From: an uncultured Paracoccaceae bacterium
GTDB lineage: Bacteria; Pseudomonadota; Alphaproteobacteria; Rhodobacterales; Rhodobacteraceae
Length of the DNA: 64,000 nt
Assembly (NCBI GenBank): GCA_947497185.1
Contig: CANMFL010000006.1
Span: 186,001 to 250,000, forward strand
Direction: 5' to 3'
Part shown: positions 48,740 to 57,551 of the stretch, in pieces
How the letters are laid out: every line of letters begins with the position of its first letter
Position numbering within the stretch: position 1 is the stretch's first letter
Notes under the pieces: generated by a model
Seen by the model: only the letters and a program-made list of their open reading frames with translations
Told to the model about the DNA's origin: nothing
Database searches by the model: none
Translations under genes and position numbers: made by a program

Positions 48740-49231
48740 ATGAAAACTCAAGTATTGATGGCAGCAATCGTCGCAGGTTTTGGGTTGGTCGCGACCGGCG
48801 CAGTGGCGCAAGAGCGCCCAGATTTCGCAACCTTGGATACAAATGGCGATGGCGCAATCTCGATCACCGAGCTGCAAGCTCAAGGCGAACAGCGCTTTGC
48901 GGCCACCGACACAGATGGCAACGGCGCGTTGTCCGAAGCAGAGCTTCTGGCCCAAGCGTCAGAGCGCGCTGAGGAACGCGCTGCGAAAATGGTCGAACGC
49001 ATGATGGAAAAACTCGACGAAAACGACGATGGCGAGATCCAACAAAGCGAAATGCCAGAACGCGATAGCAACCGTGGCGAGCGGATGTTCGAACGGGCTG
49101 ATGCCAACGACGATGGTGTTCTGAGCGCCGAAGAGTTCGAGGCCGCAGCAGATCACGATCGTGGTGGCCGTCGCGGTGAACATGGCGACAAGCGCGGCGA
49201 AGGTCGTGAATCACGTGGCGATCGCGGCTAA
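48740..49231 (+). CDS. Secreted EF-hand calcium-binding protein
   Basis: A 163-residue periplasmic protein with a signal peptide (cleaved near AVAQ) and four EF-hand loops: DTNGDGAISITE (33-44), DTDGNGALSEAE (57-68), DENDDGEIQQSE (93-104) and DANDDGVLSAEE (121-132). All keep the D-x-D/N-x-D/N-G ligand pattern. A charged tail rich in Arg, Gly, Asp and Glu follows. It lies directly upstream of an ECF sigma factor, an anti-sigma-like gene and a periplasmic sensor. It could therefore be the signal-sensing or target protein of that system. Confidence 0.87.
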   Translation: MKTQVLMAAIVAGFGLVATGAVAQERPDFATLDTNGDGAISITELQAQGEQRFAATDTDGNGALSEAELLAQASERAEERAAKMVERMMEKLDENDDGEIQQSEMPERDSNRGERMFERADANDDGVLSAEEFEAAADHDRGGRRGEHGDKRGEGRESRGDRG

Positions 49232-49285
49232 ATAGGTGCGAAGAGGGGTTGTTTGTGCTTAGAAAATGATGTGGCTTCACAGCAG

Positions 49286-49873
49286 ATGACAGATGCGAAT
49301 GACCCCTCAACGTCCGACGCGGCTTTGCTTGCGGCTTATGCCGCAGGCGATTCCGGTGCGGCGCAAGCCTTAGCGGCACGGTTATTGCCGGGCGTGTTAG
49401 GGCAGGCGACGCGTATGTTAACGGATCGGATTGAAGCCGAAGATGTCGCACAGGATGCGATGATGCGGCTTTGGAAAATTGCGCCAGATTGGCGAGACGG
49501 GGAAGCCCAAATTTCGACGTGGCTTTACCGGGTGGTCGCAAATTTATGTACGGATCGGTTGCGAAAACGGCAACGTGCAGGTTCTGTCGGCATGGATCAG
49601 ATTGCTGAACCTGCTGATCCAACGCCGGGCGTCGCCGAACAGATGCAGACGAACGCGCGGATGACGGCATTGTCCGATGCGTTAGGCCAACTGCCAGAAC
49701 GGCAGGCGCAGGCTGTGTCATTGCGCCACCTCGAAGGGCTCGCGAACCCAGAAATCGCAGAGATCATGGACATTAGCGTGCGGTCCGTGGAAAGTTTAAC
49801 GGCACGTGGAAAGCGGGCGCTGGCCAATCTTTTAGCCGGACGCCGCGCAACACTGGGATATGACGATGACTGA
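49286..49873 (+). CDS. ECF-type RNA polymerase sigma factor
   Basis: A 195-residue sigma-70 family factor of the extracytoplasmic-function group. Region 2 is seen in DRIEAEDVAQDAMMRLWK and TWLYRVVANLCTDRLRK. Region 4 is seen in LPERQAQAVSLRHLEGL and EIAEIMDISVRSVESLTARG. The start is uncertain: ATG 49286 gives the more family-like N-terminus, while TTG 49253 has a better ribosome binding site (AGAGGGG) and adds 11 residues. The stop overlaps the next gene, which looks like its membrane-bound regulator. Confidence 0.88.
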   Translation: MTDANDPSTSDAALLAAYAAGDSGAAQALAARLLPGVLGQATRMLTDRIEAEDVAQDAMMRLWKIAPDWRDGEAQISTWLYRVVANLCTDRLRKRQRAGSVGMDQIAEPADPTPGVAEQMQTNARMTALSDALGQLPERQAQAVSLRHLEGLANPEIAEIMDISVRSVESLTARGKRALANLLAGRRATLGYDDD

Positions 49874-50216
49874 TCGAGATCAAATTGAACTTGATAATTT
49901 ACTCGCGCAAACCGCGCTGATGAAACCTGTCGTGCCGCAGGATTTGATGGCGCGGGTGATGATTGACGCTGAACAAGTTCAGCCGCGTTCTAATGATGTG
50001 GCGAGACGCGGCATTTGGGCGTCAGTTTTGGATATGATCGGCGGCTGGCCAGGTGTTGGCGGGCTAGCTTTGGCAGGCGTGGCCGGGCTTTGGATTGGTG
50101 TCGCGCCACCCGTTGGGCTAGAATCTATGGCGACGACAGTATTGGGTTCAACCCAAACGGTAGACTTGTTCGGCGGCGATATGCTGGGAAATTTTGCAGA
50201 CGGACTGGATGGTTGA
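49860..50216 (+). CDS. Putative membrane anti-sigma factor
   Basis: A 118-residue protein with a soluble N-terminal part (about 1-60), one hydrophobic segment (about 65-85, VGGLALAGVAGLWIGVAPPV) and a short periplasmic tail. It has no zinc-binding HxxxCxxC motif. It overlaps the sigma factor gene by 14 bases, the usual arrangement for a sigma/anti-sigma pair, and is followed by a periplasmic metal-sensor-like gene. The role is inferred from position; I do not recognise a family. Confidence 0.65.
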   Translation: MTMTDRDQIELDNLLAQTALMKPVVPQDLMARVMIDAEQVQPRSNDVARRGIWASVLDMIGGWPGVGGLALAGVAGLWIGVAPPVGLESMATTVLGSTQTVDLFGGDMLGNFADGLDG

Positions 50217-50220
50217 AGTG

Positions 50221-50724
50221 ATGCAACAGACGAAACCACGTAAGATTTGGCGTATTATTTTGGTGACATCGCTTGCGATTAACCTACTGATGATTGGGGT
50301 TGCAGGAGGCGCATATCTGCGAGACGGCGGCGGGCCACCCCGTGGGTTTGATGTGCAATTGGGCGCGTTGACGTCTGCGTTGTCTACCAAAGACCGTCGC
50401 GCCATTGGTGAACAGTTGCGGCAAGGCATGGAAGAGCGGGGGCAAACCCACAGAGATCGCCGCGCAGCCTTCGAAAGCTTAGTGGAAACGGTGAAGATGC
50501 AACCTTTTGATCCCGAAGCCCTTGCGCTGGTCATTCGTGAGCAACAAAATCAACAGACAGTGTTGCAGGAACGCGCACTGGGGGTTTTCGTTTCTCATGT
50601 GACGGAAATGTCCGCGGAAGAAAGATCTGCGTTTGCTAAACGCTTGCGTGATGGTGTTGCGCGGCGGGACGAACGAAATGATCGCCGTCCGCCACCGCCG
50701 TCCGAGGCCAATTCAGGCGGCTGA
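50221..50724 (+). CDS. Periplasmic heavy-metal sensor-like protein (CnrX/Metal_resist type)
   Basis: A 167-residue protein with an N-terminal membrane anchor (IWRIILVTSLAINLLMIGVAGG) and a helical periplasmic domain containing LSTKDRRAIGEQLRQ, ALALVIREQQNQQTVLQ and EMSAEERSAFAKRL. This helical hairpin pattern matches the CnrX/CpxP-like Metal_resist family. It probably senses periplasmic metal or protein stress for the sigma/anti-sigma pair upstream. ATG 50221 is chosen; ATG 50209 would overlap the previous gene. Its end overlaps the convergent pleD-like gene by 12 bases. Confidence 0.75.
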   Translation: MQQTKPRKIWRIILVTSLAINLLMIGVAGGAYLRDGGGPPRGFDVQLGALTSALSTKDRRAIGEQLRQGMEERGQTHRDRRAAFESLVETVKMQPFDPEALALVIREQQNQQTVLQERALGVFVSHVTEMSAEERSAFAKRLRDGVARRDERNDRRPPPPSEANSGG

Positions 50725-52104
50725 ATGGGCTAATGATACACGGTCACGTCCTGCCGATTTTGCAACGTAAAGTGCGTCGTCTGCTTGGTGGCACATATCG
50801 TCCGCGCAAATCATTTCGGTGCTGGCCGCGCAGCCCACGGCGACACCAACAGAGATCGTGACATGCAGCGGTCCCGATTTGTCGCCGATATCAAAGTGTT
50901 TTTGGTTCACAAGGCGGCACAAACGGTTGGCCGCAATCTGTGCCTGTTCTGCTGTGCTATGTGGAAGGGCGACAAGAAATTCCTCGCCGCCGACACGGGC
51001 GATTAGGTCGATTGCACGCAAGTTGCCGCGCAGACGATTTGCAAGCTCAATCAAGACAGCGTCGCCGGCTGCGTGCCCGTGTGTATCGTTAATGCGTTTG
51101 AAATGGTCGATGTCGATCATCATGACCGCGAACTCTTGTCCGGTCTTTTTAGATTGCTTTGCAATTTCCATGAGATAGGGTGTCGCGTATCTGCGGTTAT
51201 AAAGCCCTGTTAACGGATCGGTTACCGCCGCTTGCAAGCCATCACGCACAGTTGTGCGCAGTCGTTCTTGTTGACGTCTGCGCCGTGTAAGAGCGGTACA
51301 TCGAATGCCAAGCTCATCTGATGCGATTTGTGATGTAACGACATCGTCGGCGCCAAGATCCAATGCCATGGCTGCAGTCTCCACCGCATCGGCCGGTAAG
51401 CTGACAAGTTGCGAAATATGTTTAGTCTGCGCCCGTGAACGCAGATCTGCGACGAGCCGAAAGAGGTCTTCTCTCGGATTCAGCATTGTGTTGCTGTCGA
51501 TCACAAAAATGTCCGGCTGTTCCACGTCAGACCGTTCCTTGAGCACCGCATCGAACCCGACAACGGCTACTCCCAGCGGGTTGATCCGGTTTAAGCGCGC
51601 GATCAAACCTGTGCTCAGGACCGAATTTGCGGTGAGCAGCGTAATGCGTGAGGGGCGTTCAAACCCGATAGGCGTTTCCTCGAATCCAAGCGCCCTTTGC
51701 GTGCCTTCACGCATCCATAGTTCAGATGGCGTATGACGCGTCCGCAGTAGGTTTCGGATTCGTGCGTGCAGTAGCACATCGTTGACTGGATTTGTCAGGA
51801 CGTCATCCGCGCCAGCATCTAACGCGGCAAAGCGCGCCCGTGATGTGTCTGCGATACCGGTGCCAACAATTGAAATGCTGGCTGTTTCGGGATCATCCTT
51901 TAAATTACGACAAAACGCATGATGATCTTCGGTTTGATCGCTCAAATTTACCACGATGAGATCAGGGCGCTGTTCGGAAAACGTTGCAAGCGCTTCGCTT
52001 TGCGTTGCGCATGCAACAGCATCATATTGAGCGGAAAGGAGTTTCACCTTCATGACGATACGATTTGTCGCGACCGCATCGATAATCAGTATTCTACCTG
52101 ACAT
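50713..52104 (-). CDS. pleD: PleD-like diguanylate cyclase with degenerate receiver
   Basis: A 463-residue protein arranged receiver-receiver-GGDEF like PleD. The GGDEF domain is intact (ARVGGEEFLVALP), with the inhibitory RxxD site (RAID) just before it, so it should make cyclic-di-GMP and show product inhibition. The first receiver has lost its phosphorylation residues: Asn53 replaces the phospho-acceptor Asp (IVVNLSD), the acidic pair reads DA (IIDAVATN), and the conserved Lys is Asn (LTNPVND). Activation by phosphorylation is therefore unlikely. AAGGAAA before ATG 52104 fixes the start. It is divergent from a DUF3572 gene. Confidence 0.9.
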   Translation of the reverse strand: MSGRILIIDAVATNRIVMKVKLLSAQYDAVACATQSEALATFSEQRPDLIVVNLSDQTEDHHAFCRNLKDDPETASISIVGTGIADTSRARFAALDAGADDVLTNPVNDVLLHARIRNLLRTRHTPSELWMREGTQRALGFEETPIGFERPSRITLLTANSVLSTGLIARLNRINPLGVAVVGFDAVLKERSDVEQPDIFVIDSNTMLNPREDLFRLVADLRSRAQTKHISQLVSLPADAVETAAMALDLGADDVVTSQIASDELGIRCTALTRRRRQQERLRTTVRDGLQAAVTDPLTGLYNRRYATPYLMEIAKQSKKTGQEFAVMMIDIDHFKRINDTHGHAAGDAVLIELANRLRGNLRAIDLIARVGGEEFLVALPHSTAEQAQIAANRLCRLVNQKHFDIGDKSGPLHVTISVGVAVGCAASTEMICADDMCHQADDALYVAKSAGRDRVSLAHSAA

Positions 52105-52201
52105 CGTATTTCCTTCTAAGAGGGCTTGTTCCACCCGGCCCCTGTGTTCAACTTGACGTGGAAACGTTAAGATATTGTTTCTAACGAACGAGGTGACACG
52201 A

Positions 52202-52480
52202 ATGAGTCCAGAACACGCTGAAACGATTGCACTACAGGCCCTTGGTTGGCTGATGGGAAATGACGATTTGTGCCCGACATTTTTAGGTGCCACGGGCAGT
52301 TCAGTCGACGATCTGCGTGCACGGGCGACTGACCCCGCGTTTCAGGCGTCGGTTTTGGAATTCATCACGATGGATGATGCGTGGGTCATGGCATTTTGCG
52401 ACACAGTTAACATCACATATGACCAACCACTTATGGCGCGGTACGCTTTGCCTGGTGCGGAGACCGTGCATTGGACGTGA
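52202..52480 (+). CDS. DUF3572 protein
   Basis: A 92-residue helical protein of the DUF3572 family (ETIALQALGWLMGNDDLCPTF, a typical opening). In alphaproteobacteria this gene commonly lies beside pleD, as here (divergent, 97-base gap). The function is unknown. GAGGTGAC precedes ATG 52202. The next gene starts inside its stop codon. Confidence 0.87.
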   Translation: MSPEHAETIALQALGWLMGNDDLCPTFLGATGSSVDDLRARATDPAFQASVLEFITMDDAWVMAFCDTVNITYDQPLMARYALPGAETVHWT

Positions 52481-53169
52481 AGGTTGTGGGGCTGATTTTT
52501 GACAAGGACGGCACTCTTTTTGATTTCGACAAAACATGGGGCGTGATCACAAAAACGCTGATTGAAACGGAAAGTGCACATGATCCAGCGCTTTGCGAAA
52601 AACTAGCGCACGTCCTTGGTTTCGATATGAAAAACTCGGTGTTCTTAACTGAGAGTATCGTGATCGCGTCAACGGCCCTACAGGTTGCCGAAGCGATTTT
52701 ACCTTATACCGTTGATCGCGATATGTCGGCGCTCTTGGATAGGATGACCGCCGCGACCGCCAATACCCCACAAGTGCAAGTGACTGACTTAAAAACGTTT
52801 TTCGACGACTTAAAGGCTTCAGGGTTCGCCTTAGGGGTCGCGACCAATGATGCCGAAGGTCCGGCGCGTGCAAACTTGACCGCGGCAGGCGTCACTGAAG
52901 CGTTTGATTTTATTGCCGGCTTCGACAGCGGCTTTGGCGCGAAGCCTGCCGCTGGTCAGCTGCTTGGATTTTGTGAACAACTTAAACTAAAACCTCAGCA
53001 ATGCGTCATGATCGGCGACAGTTTGCATGATTTGCATGCGGGGCGGGCCGCTGGAATGCGTTGTGTTGGTGTGCTGACGGGCCCTGCTTCGCGTGAAGTT
53101 CTTTCACCGCATGCGGATGGCGTTCTTAACTCGATTGCAGAGCTTCCCGCTTGGCTTGATACACTTTAG
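52477..53169 (+). CDS. HAD-superfamily phosphatase (Gph-like)
   Basis: A 230-residue HAD hydrolase. Motif I is FDKDGTLFDF (catalytic Asp 9 and 11), motif II lies around GVATNDAEGP, and motif IV is MIGDSLHDLHAGRAAGM. Phosphoglycolate phosphatase is the nearest common role; the actual sugar phosphate is not certain. The GTG start overlaps the DUF3572 stop (GTGA). It converges on pyrD. Confidence 0.85.
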   Translation: MKVVGLIFDKDGTLFDFDKTWGVITKTLIETESAHDPALCEKLAHVLGFDMKNSVFLTESIVIASTALQVAEAILPYTVDRDMSALLDRMTAATANTPQVQVTDLKTFFDDLKASGFALGVATNDAEGPARANLTAAGVTEAFDFIAGFDSGFGAKPAAGQLLGFCEQLKLKPQQCVMIGDSLHDLHAGRAAGMRCVGVLTGPASREVLSPHADGVLNSIAELPAWLDTL

Positions 53170-53185
53170 ACGTGCGTTGTGCGGT

Positions 53186-54235
53186 CTAAGTCCAGTCAGA
53201 TCGTCCGGCACCTACCGCGTCAATGACGTTGGCAAAGCCATCACGCAGTAGCAACTGATCAAGCCCGCGTGTAATGTCGTCGACGAGAGAGATGCCACCA
53301 TACACAAGCGCGGTGTAGAGTTGCACTGCGCAAGCACCAGCGCGAATTTTCTGGTAAGCTTGCTCAGCGGTTCCAACGCCCCCAACGCCGATAATCGGCA
53401 GCGGTGTCAGGCCGCTAAGTTGGGCCAGCGCGCGTGTGGACTTTTCGAACAGCGGTTGCCCGGAAAGCCCGCCTTTCTCGTTCGCATTTGCACTTTTCAA
53501 ACCTTCGCGGTCCAACGTGGTATTCGTTGCGATAATCGCGGACAGCTGTGCTTGCGTCGCAACTTCGGCGACGTCTTCTATATCAGCGGGCGTCAAATCG
53601 GGTGCGATTTTCAGGAAAATCGGTATGGACCTGTCGAGCTTGTCGTTCGCCTCCATGACGCCTGATAGTAGTGTTGCCAGCGCCTCTTTGCCTTGCAGGT
53701 CACGTAGCTTTTCGGTGTTGGGCGACGATACGTTAACCGTTGCGAAATCAAGATGTGGGCCGCAATGCGTCAGCACGCGGGCAAAATCTTCGGCGCGGTC
53801 ATCGCTGTCTTTGTTCGCGCCTAGGTTGAGGCCGATGATGCCAGTAGGACGTTGCGCCAAGCGTGGCTCAATCGCGTACATGCCTTCGTTGTTAAAGCCA
53901 AAGCGGTTGATCGCGGCTTGATCTTCGGTCAACCGAAAGAGCCGTTTTTTGGGATTACCGGATTGCGCGCGAGGCGTCGCTGCGCCGACTTCAATAAATC
54001 CAAAACCCGTGCGGGACAGAGCATGTAGAGCAGTGGCGTTCTTGTCAAAACCAGCGGCAAGTCCGACGGGATTAGGCATTTCGAGGCCGGCTACCGAGGT
54101 GCGCAACCGATCTGATGAAAATGGGCCGCTACGTGGCCCGAGCCCAGCGCTTAACGCAGTGATGGCAAGTCCATGAGCCACCTCTGGATCTAACTTATGA
54201 AGCGCTTTAAGGCCGTATTCTTCTAGTAAATTCAT
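53186..54235 (-). CDS. pyrD: Dihydroorotate dehydrogenase (quinone, class 2)
   Basis: A 349-residue flavoprotein that oxidises dihydroorotate to orotate with quinone, bound to the inner membrane by its N-terminal helices. [35 protein letters not shown] and [15 protein letters not shown] (carrying the class 2 catalytic Ser) are diagnostic. ATG 54235 gives the normal [18 protein letters not shown]; the frame further upstream is not coding. The ATG overlaps the stop of the DUF952 gene. Confidence 0.96.
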   Translation of the reverse strand: MNLLEEYGLKALHKLDPEVAHGLAITALSAGLGPRSGPFSSDRLRTSVAGLEMPNPVGLAAGFDKNATALHALSRTGFGFIEVGAATPRAQSGNPKKRLFRLTEDQAAINRFGFNNEGMYAIEPRLAQRPTGIIGLNLGANKDSDDRAEDFARVLTHCGPHLDFATVNVSSPNTEKLRDLQGKEALATLLSGVMEANDKLDRSIPIFLKIAPDLTPADIEDVAEVATQAQLSAIIATNTTLDREGLKSANANEKGGLSGQPLFEKSTRALAQLSGLTPLPIIGVGGVGTAEQAYQKIRAGACAVQLYTALVYGGISLVDDITRGLDQLLLRDGFANVIDAVGAGRSDWT

Positions 54236-54564
54236 AGGTCTACCGGAAATTGATGAACGCCGTCGACGATGGGAAGCGGCCGATGCCAAGAAACGTCTGC
54301 CATGGTTAATTTGCGGAATAGATGCGGGAATAATGCACAGCCCCGCGATTCTTCCCAAACCAAATCTGACAAGCCATCCGCTTCAACCGCAACCAGAACG
54401 AGGTTTTCAGCATCAGCAAAGTACAACGCGGCGGTTTTTGCGACCGTGTCCGCGCCCGAAAAGTGGATGTAGCCATCGGCCAAGTCGATGGGTGCACCAG
54501 CGGTTTCGCCGTTTTTCTGTAACTCTGCCCACTCTGGAGCGCGAAAAATTTTGTATATCAACAT
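54232..54564 (-). CDS. DUF952 protein
   Basis: A 110-residue protein of the DUF952 family ([18 protein letters not shown], followed by [20 protein letters not shown]). The fold resembles ADP-ribose or NAD-handling proteins, but no activity is established. It is co-transcribed with pyrD through an ATGA overlap, a pairing common in this order. Confidence 0.87.
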   Translation of the reverse strand: MLIYKIFRAPEWAELQKNGETAGAPIDLADGYIHFSGADTVAKTAALYFADAENLVLVAVEADGLSDLVWEESRGCALFPHLFRKLTMADVSWHRPLPIVDGVHQFPVDL

Positions 54565-54608
54565 GCTAATCGTTTGGCGGTTTGCACTGGATTGGTCAAG
54601 GCGATCAA

Positions 54609-54630
54609 ATGTTATGCATACGTCACAAAT
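54609..54630 (+). promoter_or_regulatory. Candidate Pho box before the 5'-nucleotidase
   Basis: Two adjacent 11-base units, ATGTTATGCAT (7/11 to CTGTCATAAAT) and ACGTCACAAAT (8/11), in direct repeat 85 bases before the start codon. Spacing and orientation suit PhoB activation of a phosphate-releasing enzyme. A second weaker GTCAC repeat at about 54677-54698 is too close to the start. Confidence 0.45.
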
Positions 54631-54714
54631 TGCCCCTAGGAGACGTGCAAGCGGTATTTGACTCTGCGCATTGGCGAGGTCACGATACTGTTAATTCAAC
54701 TTGGGGGACCCAAA

Positions 54715-56277
54715 ATGCTTTCACGGATTCTGACTTCAACATGCGCTTTGGCACTGACAGCCGGCGCTGCATCTGCAGAATATTCTCTGAATATTATCCA
54801 CATCAATGACCTGCACAGCCGTATCGAACCGGTCAGCAAGTATGATTCGACATGTAGTGCGGAAGACAACGCTGCGGGCGAGTGTTTCGGTGGTGTTGCA
54901 CGGGTTAAAACGATGATTAACCAGTTGCGCGGCGACTTGGCGGATCAGAACGTGATTGTTCTGGATGCGGGCGACCAATACCAGGGGTCACTGATGTACA
55001 CGACGTATAAAGGTGACGTCGAAATCGAATTCATGAATGACATCGGTTTTGACGTAATGGCCGTTGGGAACCATGAATTTGACGACGGCGACGAAGGTCT
55101 TGCGAAGCTTGCTGATGGGGTCGATTTTCCCGTGATTTCTGGCAACGTTGATGTGGCTGCGTCCAACATCCTCGCTGGTAAAGTGAGTGACCATGTCATT
55201 CTCGAAGTTGGTGGTCAGAAGATCGGCATCATTTCAGCACTGGCAACAGACACGGTTGAAACATCTTCCCCGTCCGAGGCGGTTGTCTTTTCTGACGAGA
55301 TTGAAAGCCTTCAAGCGGATGTTGATGCTTTGACGGCAGAAGGCGTCGATATCATTATTGCGCTGAACCACGTAGGCGTCACCGGCGATATGGAAATTGC
55401 AGAGGCCGTAACTGGTATTGATGCGGTCGTTGGCGGACACTCTCACACGCTGTTTTCGAACACTGAAGAAGGTGCGATGGCCTATCCAACGATGGTCGGA
55501 AACGTGCCGGTGGTCCAAGCATACGCTTATTCCAAGTACGTGGGTCATCTTGAGCTGACTTTCGACGATGATGGCAACGTGACGGCTGCAACTGGCGACA
55601 CCATTTTGTTGGACGCATCTGTTGCTGAAGACGAAGCGATTGTCGCGCGTGTTGCTGAATTGGCTGGCCCAATCGAAGAGATGAAAACGCGTCTTGTTGC
55701 TGAAACATCAGACATCATCGACGGGGCGCGCGATGTGTGCCGTGCTATGGAATGCACGATGGGTAACCTTGTTGCAGATGCGATGTTAGATCGTGTCAGC
55801 GGTCAAGGCGTCCAAGTCGCGATCCAAAACGGTGGCGGTCTGCGGTCCTCAATCGATGCGGGCGAGGTCACAATGGGCGAAGTTCTGTCGGTTCTGCCAT
55901 TTCAAAACACACTTTCTACATTTGAAGTGACCGGTGAAGCTATCGTTGCTGCGCTTGAGAACGGTGTGGGTCAAATGGAAGAAGGTGCAGGTCGTTTCCC
56001 GCAGGTTGCTGGTATGTCTTACACAGTTGATCCTGCGGCAGAAGCGGGAAGCCGCATCTCTGACGTGATGGTTGGCGGTGAACCGATTGATTTGGCAGCG
56101 ACCTATGGCGCGGTGACTAACAACTATGTGCGTAACGGGGGTGACGGCTACGCAATGTTTAAAGACGCTGCGAACGCCTATGATTACGGCCCAGATCTGG
56201 CTGATGTGACTGCTGAGTATTTGGCGAAAAACGGTGCGTACACACCATATACAGATGGTCGTATCACTGTAAAATAA
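54715..56277 (+). CDS. Secreted 5'-nucleotidase / cyclic phosphodiesterase family
   Basis: A 520-residue periplasmic metallophosphoesterase with a signal peptide (cleaved near AASAEY). The two-metal site is seen in IIHINDLHSR, VLDAGDQYQGS, VGNHEFDDGDE and VGGHSHTLF. The C-terminal nucleotide-binding domain includes NGGGLRSSIDAGEVTMGEVLSVLPF and NGGDGYAMF. It releases phosphate and nucleosides from nucleotides outside the cytoplasm. ATG 54715 has GGGGGA upstream. The candidate Pho box and the terminator after it mark a single-gene unit. Confidence 0.92.
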   Translation: MLSRILTSTCALALTAGAASAEYSLNIIHINDLHSRIEPVSKYDSTCSAEDNAAGECFGGVARVKTMINQLRGDLADQNVIVLDAGDQYQGSLMYTTYKGDVEIEFMNDIGFDVMAVGNHEFDDGDEGLAKLADGVDFPVISGNVDVAASNILAGKVSDHVILEVGGQKIGIISALATDTVETSSPSEAVVFSDEIESLQADVDALTAEGVDIIIALNHVGVTGDMEIAEAVTGIDAVVGGHSHTLFSNTEEGAMAYPTMVGNVPVVQAYAYSKYVGHLELTFDDDGNVTAATGDTILLDASVAEDEAIVARVAELAGPIEEMKTRLVAETSDIIDGARDVCRAMECTMGNLVADAMLDRVSGQGVQVAIQNGGGLRSSIDAGEVTMGEVLSVLPFQNTLSTFEVTGEAIVAALENGVGQMEEGAGRFPQVAGMSYTVDPAAEAGSRISDVMVGGEPIDLAATYGAVTNNYVRNGGDGYAMFKDAANAYDYGPDLADVTAEYLAKNGAYTPYTDGRITVK

Positions 56278-56299
56278 GACTGCTCTAGACTGCATGACG

Positions 56300-56330
56300 C
56301 GCGTCGCAGGCAACTGCGGCGCGTTTTCTT
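56300..56330 (+). terminator. Rho-independent terminator of the nucleotidase gene
   Basis: Ten-base stem CGCGTCGCAG / CTGCGGCGCG (one T-G pair) with a four-base loop and a TTTTCTTTT tail, 22 bases after the stop. Confidence 0.9.
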
Positions 56331-56337
56331 TTGGCGG

Positions 56338-56373
56338 ACCCTCCGGGGGGAGTTGTTGTGAGCGAAATGAAGG
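56338..56373. repeat. Intergenic repeat copy 2, before yedK
   Basis: CCCTCCGGGGGGAGTTGTTG followed by TGAGCGAAATGAAGG; nearly the same as the element at 26140-26174, with the same CTCC/GGAG hairpin and the same GCGAAATGAAG tail. It lies between the nucleotidase terminator and the yedK ribosome binding site. Confidence 0.6.
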
Positions 56374-56389
56374 AGGAGGTCGCCTAAAT

Positions 56390-57052
56390 ATGTGTGGACG
56401 AATAGCAATGACGTTGCCACATGATGCGATGGTGCAGATGTTCGATGCTGTGCCTGCGAATGATTTGCCGCCTGTGCCTGATTACAACGTCTGTCCAACT
56501 GTACAAATGTCGGTGGTGACTGCAGACGAAGGCGGGCGTCGACTACGGCCGATGCGATGGGGCTTTATTCCTGATTGGTACAAAAAGCCGAACGGCGGGC
56601 CGCTTTTGATAAATGCGCGGGCGGAAACGCTTGCTGAAAAACCAGCGTTTCGTGACGCATGTCGGACGCGGCGGTGCTTGATTCCCGTCACGGGGTTTTA
56701 TGAATGGTTTCGGGATGGAGGCGCCAAACCGCTGCCTTGGTTTATTCAACGGGCGGATCGCGCGCCGCTCGTCATGGCTGGCATTTGGCAAGATTGGGAG
56801 CGTGATGGCGAACGGCTGACAACCTGTGCAATTGTGACAACAGGCGCGAATGCTGCTATGGCGCGTATTCATCACCGGATACCCGTTATTCTGACCGTGC
56901 CGGATTGGCCGCTTTGGCTAGGTGAAACGGGGACGGGCGCAGCTGTATTAATGAAAAGCGCGCCCGAAGACGCGCTTTCGTTTCATCGTGTCGGTACAGC
57001 GGTCAACAGTAACAAAGCCAGTGGGGCAGGGTTGCTGGATCCGATTGTTTAG
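56390..57052 (+). CDS. yedK: SOS-response-associated peptidase / abasic-site protein YedK (HMCES-like)
   Basis: A 220-residue SRAP-domain protein that forms a covalent DNA-protein link with abasic sites in single-stranded DNA through Cys2. The start MCGRI, NARAETLAEKPAF, GFYEW and IHHRIPVIL carry the catalytic Cys, Asn, Glu and His. The very strong AGGAGGAGG 11 bases upstream fixes ATG 56390. No LexA-type site (GAAC-N7-GTTC) is obvious upstream. The end overlaps the convergent secreted-protein gene by four bases. Confidence 0.93.
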   Translation: MCGRIAMTLPHDAMVQMFDAVPANDLPPVPDYNVCPTVQMSVVTADEGGRRLRPMRWGFIPDWYKKPNGGPLLINARAETLAEKPAFRDACRTRRCLIPVTGFYEWFRDGGAKPLPWFIQRADRAPLVMAGIWQDWERDGERLTTCAIVTTGANAAMARIHHRIPVILTVPDWPLWLGETGTGAAVLMKSAPEDALSFHRVGTAVNSNKASGAGLLDPIV

Positions 57053-57420
57053 GAATCAGGCGCGACGCCTTCCACAAAGTCCAACTCACCGCCATCGTAA
57101 CGATAATAGCGGTTGTTATAAATAATGTACGGGGAATCCAGTGTGCGACCCGCAATTGTAGTCAGGTCAACATAAGCCGAGTTCCCGGGAGAAAAGCGGT
57201 TAACGAGAACCTTGCCTGTGCGCTCTGTATCAAGACCAATCTGGTAGCCGGTTTTGTTGATAAATCTGATTCGCGAAATTCCGGAGGTGTAAATGACGTT
57301 TGGGAAATATCCCTGTTCGTAGACATATACAGTGTAGTCCTGCGCATGCGCTGAGGTCGCCGCAAATGCGGAAACGCTGGCAAGCGCCGCGGACTTTAGA
57401 AGTGTTGATAGACTTGGCAT
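57049..57420 (-). CDS. Secreted hypothetical protein
   Basis: A 123-residue protein with a clear signal peptide (cleaved near SAHAQD). The mature part is beta-rich with many Tyr (TVYVYEQGYFPNVIYT, IIYNNRYYRYDGGE) and could be a small beta-sandwich such as a cupredoxin-like fold, but no copper ligands are visible. I do not recognise a family. ATG 57420 has AAGGGA upstream. Confidence 0.75.
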   Translation of the reverse strand: MPSLSTLLKSAALASVSAFAATSAHAQDYTVYVYEQGYFPNVIYTSGISRIRFINKTGYQIGLDTERTGKVLVNRFSPGNSAYVDLTTIAGRTLDSPYIIYNNRYYRYDGGELDFVEGVAPDS

Positions 57421-57551
57421 AGCGCGAATCCCTTTGAGCATTTCAATCCCCCGATCCCCAGCAGGTATGTCGTCCAATTTGGGCGCAAATGAGGCAAAAC
57501 TGTGAGCGCTTGACGCTATTCGTTTCATGGCCTATTCCACCACTATAGCGC

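Noticed and set aside
54677..54698. Second Pho-like GTCAC/GTTAA repeat before the nucleotidase
   Set aside because: It overlaps the ribosome-binding region and has a poor second half-site; the upstream repeat at 54609 is the better candidate.
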